From Bartonella callosciuri (GTDB taxonomy: Bacteria > Pseudomonadota > Alphaproteobacteria > Rhizobiales > Rhizobiaceae): DNA of 64,000 bases. The notes beneath the pieces were generated by a model. The model made no database searches. It was given only the letters and a program-made list of their open reading frames with translations, and was not told where the DNA came from. The position numbers were made by a program, and so were the translations under genes. Positions within the stretch are counted from its first letter, which is position 1. Each line of letters opens with the position of its first letter. The stretch is taken from the NCBI RefSeq assembly GCF_014203215.1, contig NZ_JACHIM010000003.1:90082-154081 (forward strand), read 5' to 3'. Positions 1 through 11,283 of this stretch are shown here, one piece after another.

Positions 1-332
1 ATATCCATAACGGGAATACCTTCTGTAATACAGATAATCAAACGTATCTCAGCATCAATAGCCTCTATAATAGCTGCCGCTGCCCCCGCAGGAGGAACAT
101 AAATAACGGAAGCATCTGCGCCTGTCTTTTCCTTTCCTTCTGCCACATTGGCAAAAATAGGAAGAGTTTCACCTTTTGCCCCTTTCCATGTCTCACCACC
201 CTTTTTAGGATTGACACCACCAACCATTTGTGTACCATGATAATCAAGCGCTTGTTCTGTATGAAACGTTCCTGTTTTTCCTGTAAGCCCTTGAACCAGA
301 ACTTTTGTATCTTTATTCACAAGAATCGACAT
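1..332 (-). CDS. sucD: Succinyl-CoA ligase (ADP-forming) subunit alpha, 3' part missing
   Basis: This is the N-terminal ~110 residues of the succinyl-CoA synthetase alpha subunit; the rest lies beyond the left window edge. The protein starts [19 protein letters not shown], the typical CoA-binding Rossmann N-terminus of SucD, and continues with the [10 protein letters not shown] and [12 protein letters not shown] segments of the family. With SucC it converts succinyl-CoA to succinate with nucleotide formation in the TCA cycle. The ATG sits 3 bp after the sucC stop, so the two subunits are almost certainly co-translated from one mRNA. Confidence 0.95.
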   Translation of the reverse strand, partial: MSILVNKDTKVLVQGLTGKTGTFHTEQALDYHGTQMVGGVNPKKGGETWKGAKGETLPIFANVAEGKEKTGADASVIYVPPAGAAAAIIEAIDAEIRLIICITEGIPVMD

Positions 333-335
333 CTC

Positions 336-1532
336 TTAAGCTCCCTTCACGGCTGTAACAATTTTTTGAGCAGCATCATCTAAATCATCAGCGGGAATAA
401 CGTTCAAACCACTGTCATTGATAATAGCTTTACCCTGCTCGACATTTGTACCTTCAAGACGAACAACCAAAGGAACCTTTAAACCAACTTCCCGAACAGC
501 AGCAACCACACCTTCCGCAATAACATCGCAACGCATAATACCACCAAAAATATTGACCAAAATGCCTTTAACATTCGGATCAGCAGTGATAATTTTAAAA
601 GCAGCAGTTACTTTTTCTTTTGAAGCTCCACCACCCACATCAAGGAAGTTTGCTGGCTCAGCCCCATAAAGCTTAATGATATCCATTGTCGCCATAGCAA
701 GACCTGCACCATTGACCATACAACCAATCGTGCCCTCAAGAGCAACATAAGCAAGATCATGCTTTGATGCCTCAATCTCTTTTGAATCTTCTTCTGAAGT
801 ATCACGCAATTCCAAAATGTCTGAATGACGAAACAGCGCGTTATTATCAAAAGAAACCTTCGCATCAAGAACGCGCAAATGACCATCTTTCATCACAATA
901 AGTGGATTGATTTCAAGAAGACTCATATCTTTCTCACAAAAAACTTTATAGAGAATTGGAAAAAGCTTTTCACCATCTTCCCGCGCACTATCGCGCAATT
1001 CTAGAGCATCACAAAGCCTTGTACAATCGGCAGAGGTAACGCCCTGTGTAGCATCAATGGGCAGAGTTAATATTTTTTCTGGTGTCTCTTCAGCAACCGT
1101 TTCAATATCCATTCCCCCTTCCGTTGAAACAACGAAAGCTACCCGACCAACACTACGATCAACCAAAAGCGAAAGATAAAGCTCCCGCTCGATATCAGCA
1201 CCATCCTCAATGTAAAGACGATTGACTTGCTTACCCTCTGGACCAGTTTGTTTGGTTACCAAAGTTTTACCAAGCATTTCTTGGGCATTTGTAATAACTT
1301 CTTCAACGGATTTTGCAAGCCGAACACCACCCTTTGCATCAGGACCAAGCTCTTTAAACTTTCCTTTACCACGACCACCAGCGTGTATCTGACTTTTAAC
1401 CACATAGAGCGGCCCAGGCAATTTTTTTGCCCATTTTTCAGCTTGCTCGACAGAATAAACAGCAACACCGTTTGCAACGGGTGCTCCGTATTCATGAAGC
1501 AAACGCTTAGCCTGATATTCATGGATATTCAT
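336..1532 (-). CDS. sucC: Succinyl-CoA ligase (ADP-forming) subunit beta
   Basis: The product is 398 residues, the usual length. The N-terminus [19 protein letters not shown] and the ATP-grasp fold segments ([38 protein letters not shown] near the C-terminus) are diagnostic of SucC. It is the nucleotide-binding subunit of the heterotetramer with SucD. A purine-rich Shine-Dalgarno (AAAGGAAA) precedes the ATG. It lies between mdh (96 bp upstream) and sucD (3 bp downstream), the standard Rhizobiales TCA operon order, suggesting one transcript starting ahead of mdh. Confidence 0.97.
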   Translation of the reverse strand: MNIHEYQAKRLLHEYGAPVANGVAVYSVEQAEKWAKKLPGPLYVVKSQIHAGGRGKGKFKELGPDAKGGVRLAKSVEEVITNAQEMLGKTLVTKQTGPEGKQVNRLYIEDGADIERELYLSLLVDRSVGRVAFVVSTEGGMDIETVAEETPEKILTLPIDATQGVTSADCTRLCDALELRDSAREDGEKLFPILYKVFCEKDMSLLEINPLIVMKDGHLRVLDAKVSFDNNALFRHSDILELRDTSEEDSKEIEASKHDLAYVALEGTIGCMVNGAGLAMATMDIIKLYGAEPANFLDVGGGASKEKVTAAFKIITADPNVKGILVNIFGGIMRCDVIAEGVVAAVREVGLKVPLVVRLEGTNVEQGKAIINDSGLNVIPADDLDDAAQKIVTAVKGA

Positions 1533-1628
1533 GCATTTTTCCTTTTCTTTTACGGGATCAGTTAATCGATCCGCGAATCGATCTAATTATTTTAAAACTC
1601 TGTTTTAATGAACAAAACCTTGCTCAAT

Positions 1629-2627
<999 letters not shown>

Positions 2628-2872
2628 TTACCAGCGCCGATATATTAAGTATTTTTTTGACCTTAGCCATATTTAAACGTATCTTTAAAAGAAGAAGTTC
2701 ACTAAACTTCTTTAATTTCACAAGATTCGCAATCCTCTACGGAAATGCGCTCCTAGAAAATCATATAATATATCGATAAAATGAATTAAAAAAAAATACA
2801 ACAGAATTATTACACTTCTTTTAATTTCAAAGAGTTATTATTTTTACAGTTTACGTAAAGGTAAAGTTATAA

Positions 2873-4054
2873 TCAGCTTCTTCCTTTCAAAAGAAAACGC
2901 TCTGCCCAAAGTTTTAAATAATCCTGACTTTGCATCTCGAAAAGGCGCGATTGTGTTCTCTGAAATTCAAATGTTTCCGTCGTCTGTGCATGCCCCTTAT
3001 ACAAATCTTCAAGTTTCGCTGCTGCTGACATAAACAATCTTATGTTGCGTTCATAAAAAACATCAATAAGTAAAATAAACCGTTTCGTTTCATTGCGACA
3101 TGTATCATCCATCACCGGTACATTATCGATAAAAATCGTATGATAACGTTTCCCTAATGCTAAATATTCAGCCGCTGCAAAAGGTTTTGCACATAAATCT
3201 TGATAATCAAAGCGTGCACAACTCGCTCCAGTGCGTGGAATATGAACAAGACGCCCTCTTATAGAAAACTCATCAGATGTTTCTTTTTGTCCTTGCAGTA
3301 CCATTGCCCATGCTTGATCCATACATTCATTTGCTTTCAACCCTAATGGCGTTGTATACACATGTTGTAGATTTGATTTTTCAAGACGATAATCTGTTTT
3401 TGTATCAAGATTGAGAACGCGAACATGTGCTTTCAAAACTTGGATAAAAGGCAAAAAAAGCTCTCGGTTTAGACCATTATAATAAAGATTATCAGGAGCA
3501 ACATTTGAAGTAGCAACGAAAAAAACCCCTTTTTTAAACAAAACCGAGACAAGGCGACCAAGCACCATAGCATCAGCAATATCTGTTACACTAAATTCAT
3601 CAAAACAAAGAACCTGGACTTCTCGTGCAAGATCTTCAGCAACAGCTAAAATAGGATTATTTTGTCCGGATTTTGCATCTTTTGATGCTTTACGATAAAT
3701 GTTAATGCGCTCATGCACCTCAGCCATGAAATCATTAAAATGAGCGCGCTTTTTACGTTCCTGTGGCAAACAAGAAAAGAACAAATCCATCAACATGGTT
3801 TTTCCTCGTCCTACTTCACCATAAATATAGAGCCCCTGAAAAAGGCTATCCCCATCACCTTGTCCTGAAACAAGAGAAAAAGTTTGTTTTTTTCTTTTAA
3901 AGAGATGCCAAAACGCCCAAGAGCGGGAAATATTTTTCTCCGAAATTTTTTGCAATAAACTGTCAAAATGCTCTGTTAAATCCAGTTGAACTGAATCAAA
4001 ACTGATTTCCCCTTTGGAAACTAGTTCTTTATAGCACGTTGAAACCAAAATCAT
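2873..4054 (-). CDS. zapE: Cell division protein ZapE (AFG1-like ATPase)
   Basis: The product is 393 residues, an AFG1/ZapE family P-loop ATPase. Visible are Walker A GEVGRGKTMLMD, Walker B LCFDEFSVTDIADAM, and the family segments KKGVFFVATSNVAP and RGRLVHIPRTG. ZapE associates with the FtsZ ring in Enterobacteria, and mitochondrial AFG1 acts in protein quality control; which applies here is not shown by sequence. I chose the ATG at 4054 over an in-frame TTG six codons upstream because MILVSTCYKELV aligns with the usual family start and has an AAGG motif 8-11 bp before it. Zap(E)-mdh-sucCD is a common Rhizobiales order. Confidence 0.9.
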   Translation of the reverse strand: MILVSTCYKELVSKGEISFDSVQLDLTEHFDSLLQKISEKNISRSWAFWHLFKRKKQTFSLVSGQGDGDSLFQGLYIYGEVGRGKTMLMDLFFSCLPQERKKRAHFNDFMAEVHERINIYRKASKDAKSGQNNPILAVAEDLAREVQVLCFDEFSVTDIADAMVLGRLVSVLFKKGVFFVATSNVAPDNLYYNGLNRELFLPFIQVLKAHVRVLNLDTKTDYRLEKSNLQHVYTTPLGLKANECMDQAWAMVLQGQKETSDEFSIRGRLVHIPRTGASCARFDYQDLCAKPFAAAEYLALGKRYHTIFIDNVPVMDDTCRNETKRFILLIDVFYERNIRLFMSAAAKLEDLYKGHAQTTETFEFQRTQSRLFEMQSQDYLKLWAERFLLKGRS

Positions 4055-4157
4055 CCAAACAACCTTATTCAAACCGTCTTCAATAAAAAATACATATTTT
4101 CTTTACAGACCTTGTGCATCTATCTCTTAGTTTTTTTCAAAAACGGTTTAAAATGAC

Positions 4158-4703
4158 CTAACGGCTTAAAACAACTGGATAATTATCAAGAGTAAGTCCT
4201 TCAAAACGATCAACATTGGAAGAATAAAGAGTAACGATAACGCGTCCTGAGTTATTATAGAAATATAATTTTTTTCCTTTAATAGCCCACGAATTTACCT
4301 GAGAAACGATTCCCGGACAGTTCAAAGGACCAGCACGGTACCCTTGACCAAATTTTGTTTGTGGCGTTGCAATTCGGCAAACTTTACCACCCACAGAAAG
4401 ATTCCACACTCCAGCAATACTTGCAGGAAACAAATCAATGGCATTACTTGGCAGTTCGAGATTAGCTATTTGTCTATCACTTTGAGAATCCTCTTTTTCA
4501 TATCTCGAAACATCTGCTGCTTTAGATGTTGACAAACGAGAAGATGATATCTCAGTCATTACTTCTGTTGGTAATTGTTGAAGTGGATAAAAAACTTCTG
4601 ATGTATGACCACTATTATCGCTGTCAAACCGTGATGTTGAACATCCTCCTAAAAGTATTATAGTTGACATTGCAACGAAAAACAAAATTTTTGAAAATGA
4701 CAT
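4158..4703 (-). CDS. omp19: Omp19-type outer-membrane lipoprotein (AprI/Inh protease-inhibitor family)
   Basis: The product is a 181-residue lipoprotein. A signal peptide ends in the lipobox LLGGCS (Cys about residue 20), followed by a low-complexity Ser/Thr linker. The C-terminal domain (IAGVWNLSVGGKVCRIATP, GQGYRAGPLNCPG, SWAIKGKKLYFY, ending VVLSR) closely matches the Brucella Omp19 domain from memory, including its two cysteines. Brucella Omp19 is a surface-exposed protease inhibitor of the AprI/Inh fold. The ATG at 4703 is preferred over one 12 codons upstream because it gives a proper signal peptide and a GAGAGAG ribosome site. Monocistronic, divergent from dapF. Confidence 0.85.
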   Translation of the reverse strand: MSFSKILFFVAMSTIILLGGCSTSRFDSDNSGHTSEVFYPLQQLPTEVMTEISSSRLSTSKAADVSRYEKEDSQSDRQIANLELPSNAIDLFPASIAGVWNLSVGGKVCRIATPQTKFGQGYRAGPLNCPGIVSQVNSWAIKGKKLYFYNNSGRVIVTLYSSNVDRFEGLTLDNYPVVLSR

Positions 4704-4931
4704 ACCTATACTCTCTCTCAAAACAGTAAATAAGCCCACTCAAAAAATAGGTGAATACTTGTTATATAGTATTTTACAAAGATAGATTAACAAATTAAAA
4801 AAACAGGATAAAAATTGCCTATTTTAAACGATAATAATTTTTGCACCCGTTTTATATCTATAAACACTAGAAATTTATAAGATTTTTAGTCATATATCTT
4901 TTGTGGACAGTCACTAAAATAGGGAAGTTTC

Positions 4932-5783
4932 ATGAAAACGCCATTCAGTAAAATGAACGGTCTTGGAAATCAAATTATTGTTGCTGATATGCGTGAAAGT
5001 ATGCATGCACTCACGCAGCAAGCAATCTTTGCTTTATCGGCAGATCCCGAAACATATTTTGATCAAATTATGGCTATCCATCCAGCGACCCAAAAAGAAG
5101 CTGACTTCCGCATCGAAATATGGAATGCTGACGGTTCAATGGCTAAAACCTGTGGTAATGGTACCCGTTGCGTGATCGCATGGCTCATTGACCACAATCT
5201 TGGTGAAACTTTTCGATTGGAAACACCCGCTGGAATTATTGAAGGTAAACGCCAAACCAACGACCTCATCTCTGTTGACATGGGGTGCCCAAATTTCAAT
5301 GCAAAAGAGATGCCTGTTTCACGTGAAATAGTCGATACCAATCACATTGAAATTACTGCTGGTCCCTTAAAAGATGCTTGTCTTGTCTCTGTTGGCAATC
5401 TCCACGCTATTTTTTTTGTTGAGAGCAATATTAAAAATATTCCGTTAGAAAAATATGGACCACAACTTGAACATGATCCCCTTTTTCCAGAACGGTGTAA
5501 TATTTCCATTGCTTATGTAACGTCAAAGAAAAGCCTAAATTTACGAACATGGGAGCGAGGAGCTGGATTAACGAAAGCATGCGGCAGTGCTGCCTGTGCG
5601 AGTGCGGTAGCTGCCTATCGACGTGGACTCACAAAACGCTCTATTAATGTAAATTTACCAGGGGGAACACTGAATATTTTTTATCGGGAAGACAATCATA
5701 TTATCATGACAGGTCCAATAAATTATGAGTTTAGTGGTTTTTTTAACCCTTTAACAGGGAGTTACAAAAAGGATCACTTTTAA
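4932..5783 (+). CDS. dapF: Diaminopimelate epimerase
   Basis: The product is 283 residues and interconverts LL- and meso-diaminopimelate for lysine and peptidoglycan synthesis. Both catalytic cysteines are visible: Cys74 in KTCGNGTRC and Cys217 in KACGSAACAS. The N-terminal substrate loop reads KMNGLGNQII where many homologues have GNDF. The stop codon overlaps the mtaB start (TAATG), starting a plus-strand dapF-mtaB-ftsY-yciB series. A parS-like palindrome lies inside the gene at 5315-5330. Confidence 0.96.
   Translation: MKTPFSKMNGLGNQIIVADMRESMHALTQQAIFALSADPETYFDQIMAIHPATQKEADFRIEIWNADGSMAKTCGNGTRCVIAWLIDHNLGETFRLETPAGIIEGKRQTNDLISVDMGCPNFNAKEMPVSREIVDTNHIEITAGPLKDACLVSVGNLHAIFFVESNIKNIPLEKYGPQLEHDPLFPERCNISIAYVTSKKSLNLRTWERGAGLTKACGSAACASAVAAYRRGLTKRSINVNLPGGTLNIFYREDNHIIMTGPINYEFSGFFNPLTGSYKKDHF
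5315..5330. promoter_or_regulatory. parS: parS-like centromere site inside dapF
   Basis: The sequence TGTTTCACGTGAAATA matches the conserved bacterial parS 16-mer TGTTTCACGTGAAACA at 15 of 16 positions with the TTTCACGTGAAA core intact. It is the outermost of four such sites in the window, about 5 kb from parB and 12 kb from the putative origin. Expected role: ParB loading for chromosome segregation. Confidence 0.7.
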
Positions 5784-7066
5784 TGGCAATAGAAATTGTA
5801 ACATTTGGTTGTCGACTAAACAGTTACGAATCGGAAATTATACACAAAGAAAGTACCTCTTCAGGGTTAGATCAACTCAAAGATGGTGCAATCATCTTTA
5901 ATACCTGTGCTGTTACTGCTGAAGCCGTGCGACAAGCAAAACAAGCTATCCGCAAAGCAAGACGTGAAAATCCTCACACCCGTATTATTGTGACAGGATG
6001 TGCTGCACAAACAGAACCACAAAGCTTTGCTTCAATGATAGAGGTAGATCTTGTCTTAGGAAATGAAGACAAACTCCATGCCCATTCTTATCGTCAACTC
6101 CCTGATTTTGGCATCAACCATTCTGAAAAGTTGCGTATAAATGACATCATGGAAGTACAAAAAATTGCTCCCCATATGGTAAGTGCAATGGAAAAACGCA
6201 CACGTGCCTTTGTACAGGTGCAAAATGGATGCGATCATCGCTGTACATTTTGCATTATTCCTTATGGACGCGGACCATCACGTTCCGTCCCCATGGGGGC
6301 TGTTATTGAACAAATTAAGCAACTCATAGATAACGGTATTCAAGAAGTGGTTCTGACAGGAGTTGATCTTACAAGCTATGGTTATGATTTGCCTGGAAAA
6401 GCAACCTTAGGAAAGTTAACTTCAGCTATTTTGCATCACGTTCCTGACTTACTGCGATTACGACTTTCATCGATCGATTCTATTGAAGCAGACGAAGAAC
6501 TCTTTAATCTGTTAGCCTATGAAAAAAGAATTATGCCACATTTGCATTTATCCTTGCAAGCAGGCGACAATATGATTTTAAAACGCATGAAACGGCGACA
6601 CTTGCGTGAACATGCAATTCAATTTTGCCAAGATTTGCGTGCCAAACGTCCTACAATGGTTTACGGTGCAGATCTAATTGCTGGTTTTCCCACTGAAACA
6701 GAAGAAATGTTCCAAAATAGCCTCTCTCTAATCAATGATTGCCATTTAACACATCTCCATGTCTTTCCTTTTAGTCCAAGAGAAGGAACACCTGCCGCAC
6801 GTATGCCACAAATCAACCGTAAAATAATTAAAATGCGTGCGGAAAGATTGCGAAAAGCAGGGGATGAAGCTTACAAAAAACACCTTGCCAGCTTACAATA
6901 TAGCCAGCAAAGAGTCCTCGTTGAAAAAAATGAAATCGGACGAACAGAAGATTATACTCTTGTGCAAATCAAAGGTGCAAAAGCGGGAACAATTATTCAA
7001 GCTCTTATAATTGACCATGACGGTAATAAATTGATTGCTTCTCCCCAAAAATTAAATGCAGCTTGA
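5783..7066 (+). CDS. mtaB: tRNA (N6-threonylcarbamoyladenosine37-C2) methylthiotransferase MtaB
   Basis: The product is 427 residues, a radical-SAM methylthiotransferase that converts t6A37 to ms2t6A37 in tRNA. The N-terminal MTTase domain carries three cluster cysteines (GCRLNSYES, NTCAVTAEA, VTGCAAQ). The radical-SAM cluster motif is CDHRCTFC with Cys150, Cys154 and Cys157. GADLIAGFPTET is the usual MtaB segment, which distinguishes it from MiaB. The start overlaps the dapF stop by one base. Confidence 0.93.
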   Translation: MAIEIVTFGCRLNSYESEIIHKESTSSGLDQLKDGAIIFNTCAVTAEAVRQAKQAIRKARRENPHTRIIVTGCAAQTEPQSFASMIEVDLVLGNEDKLHAHSYRQLPDFGINHSEKLRINDIMEVQKIAPHMVSAMEKRTRAFVQVQNGCDHRCTFCIIPYGRGPSRSVPMGAVIEQIKQLIDNGIQEVVLTGVDLTSYGYDLPGKATLGKLTSAILHHVPDLLRLRLSSIDSIEADEELFNLLAYEKRIMPHLHLSLQAGDNMILKRMKRRHLREHAIQFCQDLRAKRPTMVYGADLIAGFPTETEEMFQNSLSLINDCHLTHLHVFPFSPREGTPAARMPQINRKIIKMRAERLRKAGDEAYKKHLASLQYSQQRVLVEKNEIGRTEDYTLVQIKGAKAGTIIQALIIDHDGNKLIASPQKLNAA

Positions 7067-7080
7067 GCAGGAAAGTCCTT

Positions 7081-8295
7081 ATGACAAAATCTTTTATCAA
7101 AAAATTTTTTTCTTTTAACAAATCCAAAGAACAGGAAATGGAACAAGTTTCCCCTCCTTATGAAGCTGATATGGTAGAAAAAAATGAAAGCATACAAAAC
7201 AACCAGACCTTCGTAGATATAGAAAAAAAAGAAGAAAGTCAAAATATAACACTTGCAAAATGTGATGAGAAAACTTCATCTTCTGAAGCACGCTCTAGTA
7301 AAGTAATCGTCACAGATACAATCCGTGAAAAAAAAATTGAAGAAATTTTATCGATATTTCCTGTTGAACAAAAAAAAACAGCATGGTTTGGTCGCCTAAA
7401 AAAAGGGTTAGCTCTTTCTTCACAACGCTTAAGTGAGTCGATTGGTGATCTCTTTGTTAAAGGGAAACTTAATGAAAATACATTACAAGAGTTAGAAGAT
7501 ATTCTTATTCAGGCTGATTTTGGTGTGGAAACCGCTACACATATCACTGATATCTTAGCCTCCAGTCGTTACGAAAAGAATTTATCTCCAGATAGCATTC
7601 ATACCATTGTGGCTGATGAAATTAGAAAAGTCTTGGAACCTGTTGCGATTCCACTAGAACTTGATCTAAATCATAAGCCTCACGTTATTTTACTGGTAGG
7701 TGTAAATGGTACGGGAAAAACGACGACTATTGGAAAACTTGCAGCAAAACTCACCGCAGGAGGATTAAAAGTTATGTTAGCTGCTGGCGATACATTTCGC
7801 GCTGCTGCCATTGAACAATTGCATGTTTGGGGTGAACGTACAGGATCTCCTGTTATTTCTACAAAACTAGGTGCAGATGCTGCAAGCTTAGCATTTGATG
7901 CCTATGAAAAAGCCAAAAAAGCAAACAGTGATGTCTTGATTATTGATACAGCTGGACGTCTACAAAATAGAACTGAATTGATGGACGAATTAGCAAAAAT
8001 TATTCGTGTTTTAGGAAAAAATACCCCCCATGCACCTCATACAATCCTTCAAACACTTGATGCAACCACTGGACAAAATGCACTTAATCAAGTGGATATT
8101 TTCCGTGATATTGCTGGTGTTAATGGTTTAGTTATGACAAAGCTCGATGGCACTGCACGGGGAGGAATTCTTGTCGCCATCGCAGCAAAATACAAATTAC
8201 CCGTTTATTTTATCGGTATAGGAGAGAACATTGAGGATCTTCAACCTTTTTCTGCTTCTGACTTTGCCGAAACTATTGCAGGAAAATACACATGA
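7081..8295 (+). CDS. ftsY: Signal recognition particle receptor FtsY
   Basis: The product is 404 residues, the membrane-associated SRP receptor GTPase for co-translational targeting. A charged, Lys/Glu-rich A domain (about residues 1-100) precedes the NG domain. The P-loop is [10 protein letters not shown] from Gly207, followed by [13 protein letters not shown] and [10 protein letters not shown], all intact. The frame opens earlier at a TTG, but the ATG at 7081 is preceded by AGGAAAG and gives the standard basic N-terminus. The gene lies 14 bp after mtaB and overlaps the next gene by 4 bp (ATGA). Confidence 0.96.
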   Translation: MTKSFIKKFFSFNKSKEQEMEQVSPPYEADMVEKNESIQNNQTFVDIEKKEESQNITLAKCDEKTSSSEARSSKVIVTDTIREKKIEEILSIFPVEQKKTAWFGRLKKGLALSSQRLSESIGDLFVKGKLNENTLQELEDILIQADFGVETATHITDILASSRYEKNLSPDSIHTIVADEIRKVLEPVAIPLELDLNHKPHVILLVGVNGTGKTTTIGKLAAKLTAGGLKVMLAAGDTFRAAAIEQLHVWGERTGSPVISTKLGADAASLAFDAYEKAKKANSDVLIIDTAGRLQNRTELMDELAKIIRVLGKNTPHAPHTILQTLDATTGQNALNQVDIFRDIAGVNGLVMTKLDGTARGGILVAIAAKYKLPVYFIGIGENIEDLQPFSASDFAETIAGKYT

Positions 8296-8981
8296 AAAAA
8301 AAATTCTCTGAGTCCCATTCACATAAGCGTCCCGATTCGACAAATAAGGATGATAATCAAAAAAAATCTCTTTCACCAACCCTCAAATTTTTCTTGGAAA
8401 TGGGACCATTGGTTGTCTTTTTTCTTGCTAATTATAGAGGCGAATGGCTGATAAATAATATTGGGTTTTTTAAAAATTTCAACAAACCTATTTTTCCTGC
8501 AACAGCTATTTTCATGGCAGCAATTATTGTTGCACTAAGTTTATCATGGATCCTTGCACGAAAAATTCCCATAATGCCTCTTATTTCAGGAATATTTGTT
8601 CTGGTCTTTGGATGCTTAACTCTTTGGCTTCACAATGATACTTTTATAAAAATGAAACCAACAATCATTAATATCATATTTTCTCTTATTCTTTTTGGTG
8701 GCATATTTTTTAAAAAACCACTTTTGCGTTATGCACTCGATTCTGCTTTAAAACTTGATGATTTAGGATGGCACAAACTCACCTATCGTTGGGCATTCTT
8801 TTTCATTTTTCTTGCTCTCTTGAATGAAATAATTTGGCGCAACTTTAGCGATGACTTTTGGACCAGTTTTAAGGTATTTGGTGTTATGCCCATAACAGTT
8901 CTTTTCATGACTACTCAAATGCCTCTTATAGTTAAACATTCGCAGGGGCTTTTTACAGAAAAGGATAAATCTGATTCTTAA
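8292..8981 (+). CDS. yciB: Septation protein A / YciB (IspZ) family inner-membrane protein
   Basis: The product is a 229-residue polytopic protein. A polar N-terminal tail of about 30 residues is followed by the family signature [20 protein letters not shown] and about five hydrophobic segments, with the conserved [16 protein letters not shown] near the C-terminus. YciB/IspZ proteins are linked to cell-envelope synthesis and septation; Shigella IspZ was named for intracellular septation. ATGA overlap with ftsY implies translational coupling, and the ftsY-yciB pairing is common in Rhizobiales. Confidence 0.88.
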   Translation: MKKKFSESHSHKRPDSTNKDDNQKKSLSPTLKFFLEMGPLVVFFLANYRGEWLINNIGFFKNFNKPIFPATAIFMAAIIVALSLSWILARKIPIMPLISGIFVLVFGCLTLWLHNDTFIKMKPTIINIIFSLILFGGIFFKKPLLRYALDSALKLDDLGWHKLTYRWAFFFIFLALLNEIIWRNFSDDFWTSFKVFGVMPITVLFMTTQMPLIVKHSQGLFTEKDKSDS

Positions 8982-9050
8982 ACTGTATGCATTCATCACT
9001 ATAGATTATTTTCTAAATTTATTGTTGCATATTGTTCATGGAGAAAATAC

Positions 9051-9812
9051 ATGCTGATTGAACAGTTTATCTGTCGAGAAGATAATTTTGGTGTAATCAT
9101 TCATGATGAAAAAAGCGGCTACACAGCCGCTATTGATGCCCCTGAAAGCGAAGCAATTCATAATGCTTTAAAACGTCGCAACTGGACACTTCAGACTGTT
9201 TTTATAACGCATCATCATCATGATCATGTCGAAGCACTGGTAGAGTTAAAACAAGTCTATAAGGCTACAGTTATTGGACCAGCAGCAGAAAAAGAGAAAA
9301 TTCGTTACCTTGATCAAACACTTCAACCTGATGAAAACCTTTTCTTTGGTACATACACGCTCTTAGCTCTTTCAACACCTGGTCATACACTAGGAGCTTT
9401 GTCCTACTACCTTCCTGAAGAAAATTTACTCTTTGCCGGGGATACACTTTTTTCACTCGGCTGTGGACGTCTTTTCGAAGGAACGCCCGCACAAATGCTG
9501 AGTTCTTTAAAAAAACTTCGTCAACTTCCCAATGAAACACTCCTATATTGTGGACATGAGTACACAAAAAATAATGCTCTTTTTGCATTGACACTTGATC
9601 CACACAATCAAAAACTTCATCAAAGAGTAGAAGAAGTTTTTTTGTTGCGGGCAACAAATGCTATGACGTTGCCTGTCACTTTAGGGCAAGAAAAAACGAC
9701 AAATCCCTTTCTTCGTTGGGATGATAAAACTTTGCGAGAAAATCTTTCTATGGTAGATGCAACAGATGAAGAAGTCTTTTCTGAAATCCGGAAAAGAAAG
9801 GATAAATTTTAA
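9051..9812 (+). CDS. gloB: Hydroxyacylglutathione hydrolase (glyoxalase II)
   Basis: The product is 253 residues, a metallo-beta-lactamase-fold enzyme hydrolysing S-lactoylglutathione to lactate and glutathione. The binuclear metal motif THHHHDH spans Thr53-His59. Further ligands are in TPGHTLGALSYY, FAGDTLFSLGCGRLFEG and YCGHEYTKNN. The C-terminal glyoxalase II segment TNPFLRWDD (glutathione binding) is present. GGAGAAAA lies 5 bp before the ATG. It sits 69 bp after yciB, so it may be read from the same transcript. Confidence 0.95.
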   Translation: MLIEQFICREDNFGVIIHDEKSGYTAAIDAPESEAIHNALKRRNWTLQTVFITHHHHDHVEALVELKQVYKATVIGPAAEKEKIRYLDQTLQPDENLFFGTYTLLALSTPGHTLGALSYYLPEENLLFAGDTLFSLGCGRLFEGTPAQMLSSLKKLRQLPNETLLYCGHEYTKNNALFALTLDPHNQKLHQRVEEVFLLRATNAMTLPVTLGQEKTTNPFLRWDDKTLRENLSMVDATDEEVFSEIRKRKDKF

Positions 9813-9823
9813 CTCTGTTTAAG

Positions 9824-10225
9824 TTGGTATTGCGTTTATTTTTCCTTTTTCTCTTTTTAATATATGCTCAAGAAATAACAGCAAAGAAAACAAAAAATCA
9901 GTTTGAATTTCTATATATAATTACAAATTATTCCTTAACAGAAAACTTCCTTTTAAAAATGGAACAAATTGGAAAAGAATGTGAAAATGCACCGCCAGAG
10001 CCAGAAGCACCTAATATCACTTATGACAGTAGTCTTGAAGAACTCATAGCTTCTATTTCTAATCAGCCGAAACTAATGAACATTTTAAGAAAAACTAATA
10101 TTACACTCAAAGATTTTGCTGTTGGTTCCTTGGTACTTCAAGAAACAATAATAATGCTTACTGAAGACATTTCTTTTGAAAAAGAAGAGCTTTCTTTTGA
10201 TAAAAAATATTATCGTTTCAGATAA
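9824..10225 (+). CDS. Small secreted protein of unknown function
   Basis: A 133-residue open frame follows gloB by 11 bp. I do not recognise a family. The N-terminus is a long hydrophobic stretch (LRLFFLFLFLIYAQEITA) that looks like a signal peptide with cleavage after an Ala near residue 20. The remainder is polar, with one cysteine, a Pro-rich patch (APPEPEAP) and a predicted mostly helical body. The only start in reach is TTG with no clear ribosome site, so the true start is uncertain. Codon use is like its neighbours. The position suggests it may be co-transcribed with gloB. Confidence 0.5.
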   Translation: MVLRLFFLFLFLIYAQEITAKKTKNQFEFLYIITNYSLTENFLLKMEQIGKECENAPPEPEAPNITYDSSLEELIASISNQPKLMNILRKTNITLKDFAVGSLVLQETIIMLTEDISFEKEELSFDKKYYRFR

Positions 10226-10331
10226 TTTAGAATTTGGTAAAAAATATATTTATAACACTTACTGCTTTAAGAAAAAGTTGTAGATAAAATCCCTGCTATT
10301 TTGAACAATCGATTAATTTTGCAAATGCTCT

Positions 10332-11237
10332 TTAATTTTGTAAACGGCGACAAATATCGTCCAATTGTTCCAGTGAAGAGTAATGTATTTTTAAATCACC
10401 ACCTTTTTTACCATGCCGAATGATAACTTTCATTCCTATCACATCTGAAAGCAATTTTTCCAAAGATTTTGTTTCTGCATTTTTTTCTACAGTCGTTCGT
10501 TTTTTGACTTTAGGATTTGCCTGCTCATATGCAAGCATTTCTGTTTGGCGCACAGAAAGTCCTTCACGAATAATTTTTTCGGCCAAATCTTGTGGATTTT
10601 CAACGGTTATAAGGCAGCGTGCATGACCAGCAGAAAGTTGCCCATCGGTTAAGAGTTGTTGTACTTTTGATGGCAATTTTAATAAACGAAGCGTATTTGC
10701 AACATGACTTCGACTTTTTCCAATCACTTGTGCTAAATCTGTTTGCGTATAACCATGCTCATTCAGTAAAACTTCGTATCCCTTTGCTTCTTCGATAGGG
10801 TTAAGATCAGCACGTTGAACATTTTCAATAATTGCTAATTCCAAGGCCGTTTTATCATCCACATCACGAACAATAACAGGCAATTTACTTAAATTAGCAA
10901 GTTGTGCAGCCCGCCACCGCCGCTCTCCAGCGATTAATTCAAATCGATGAGGATGGTCATGTAAAGGTCTTACAATAATAGGCTGAACAACGCCATGTTG
11001 GCGAATTGATTGTGCTAAATTATCAAGTTCCAATTCGGTAAAATGGCGCCGTGGATTATGTGGATTACAAGAAATAGATTCAAGTGGAACAAATTTTTCA
11101 GAAAGAGTAGGGGTTGCAATGGGCACTGTCAATTTGTCAGTATTTGATGAACGTGCAAGATTGTTGTTTAAACTGATATCCCCAATCAATGCTGCTAATC
11201 CACGCCCCAGTCTTTTTTTTGATTGATCATCGTTCAT
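10332..11237 (-). CDS. parB: Chromosome-partitioning protein ParB
   Basis: The product is 301 residues. The N-terminus MNDDQSKKRLGRGLAALIGD is typical of chromosomal ParB. The CTP-binding/ParB N domain holds ELIAGERRWRAAQLA, and the helix-turn-helix domain includes TQTDLAQVIGKSRSHVAN, followed by the C-terminal dimerisation region. ParB loads at parS and slides as a CTP-dependent clamp. The frame is open 25 codons further upstream, but this ATG matches the family start. It lies 46 bp downstream of parA in the same direction; four parS-like sites lie nearby. Confidence 0.95.
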   Translation of the reverse strand: MNDDQSKKRLGRGLAALIGDISLNNNLARSSNTDKLTVPIATPTLSEKFVPLESISCNPHNPRRHFTELELDNLAQSIRQHGVVQPIIVRPLHDHPHRFELIAGERRWRAAQLANLSKLPVIVRDVDDKTALELAIIENVQRADLNPIEEAKGYEVLLNEHGYTQTDLAQVIGKSRSHVANTLRLLKLPSKVQQLLTDGQLSAGHARCLITVENPQDLAEKIIREGLSVRQTEMLAYEQANPKVKKRTTVEKNAETKSLEKLLSDVIGMKVIIRHGKKGGDLKIHYSSLEQLDDICRRLQN

Positions 11238-11283
11238 AATTTTGCTCTTCGAAATATTTACAAAAATTACTTTTATTACATTT

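Noticed and set aside
1569-1592. Repeated ATCGATC motif between mdh and sucC
   Set aside because: Short overlapping palindromes (ATCGAT) without a T-run; too little to call a terminator or attenuator.
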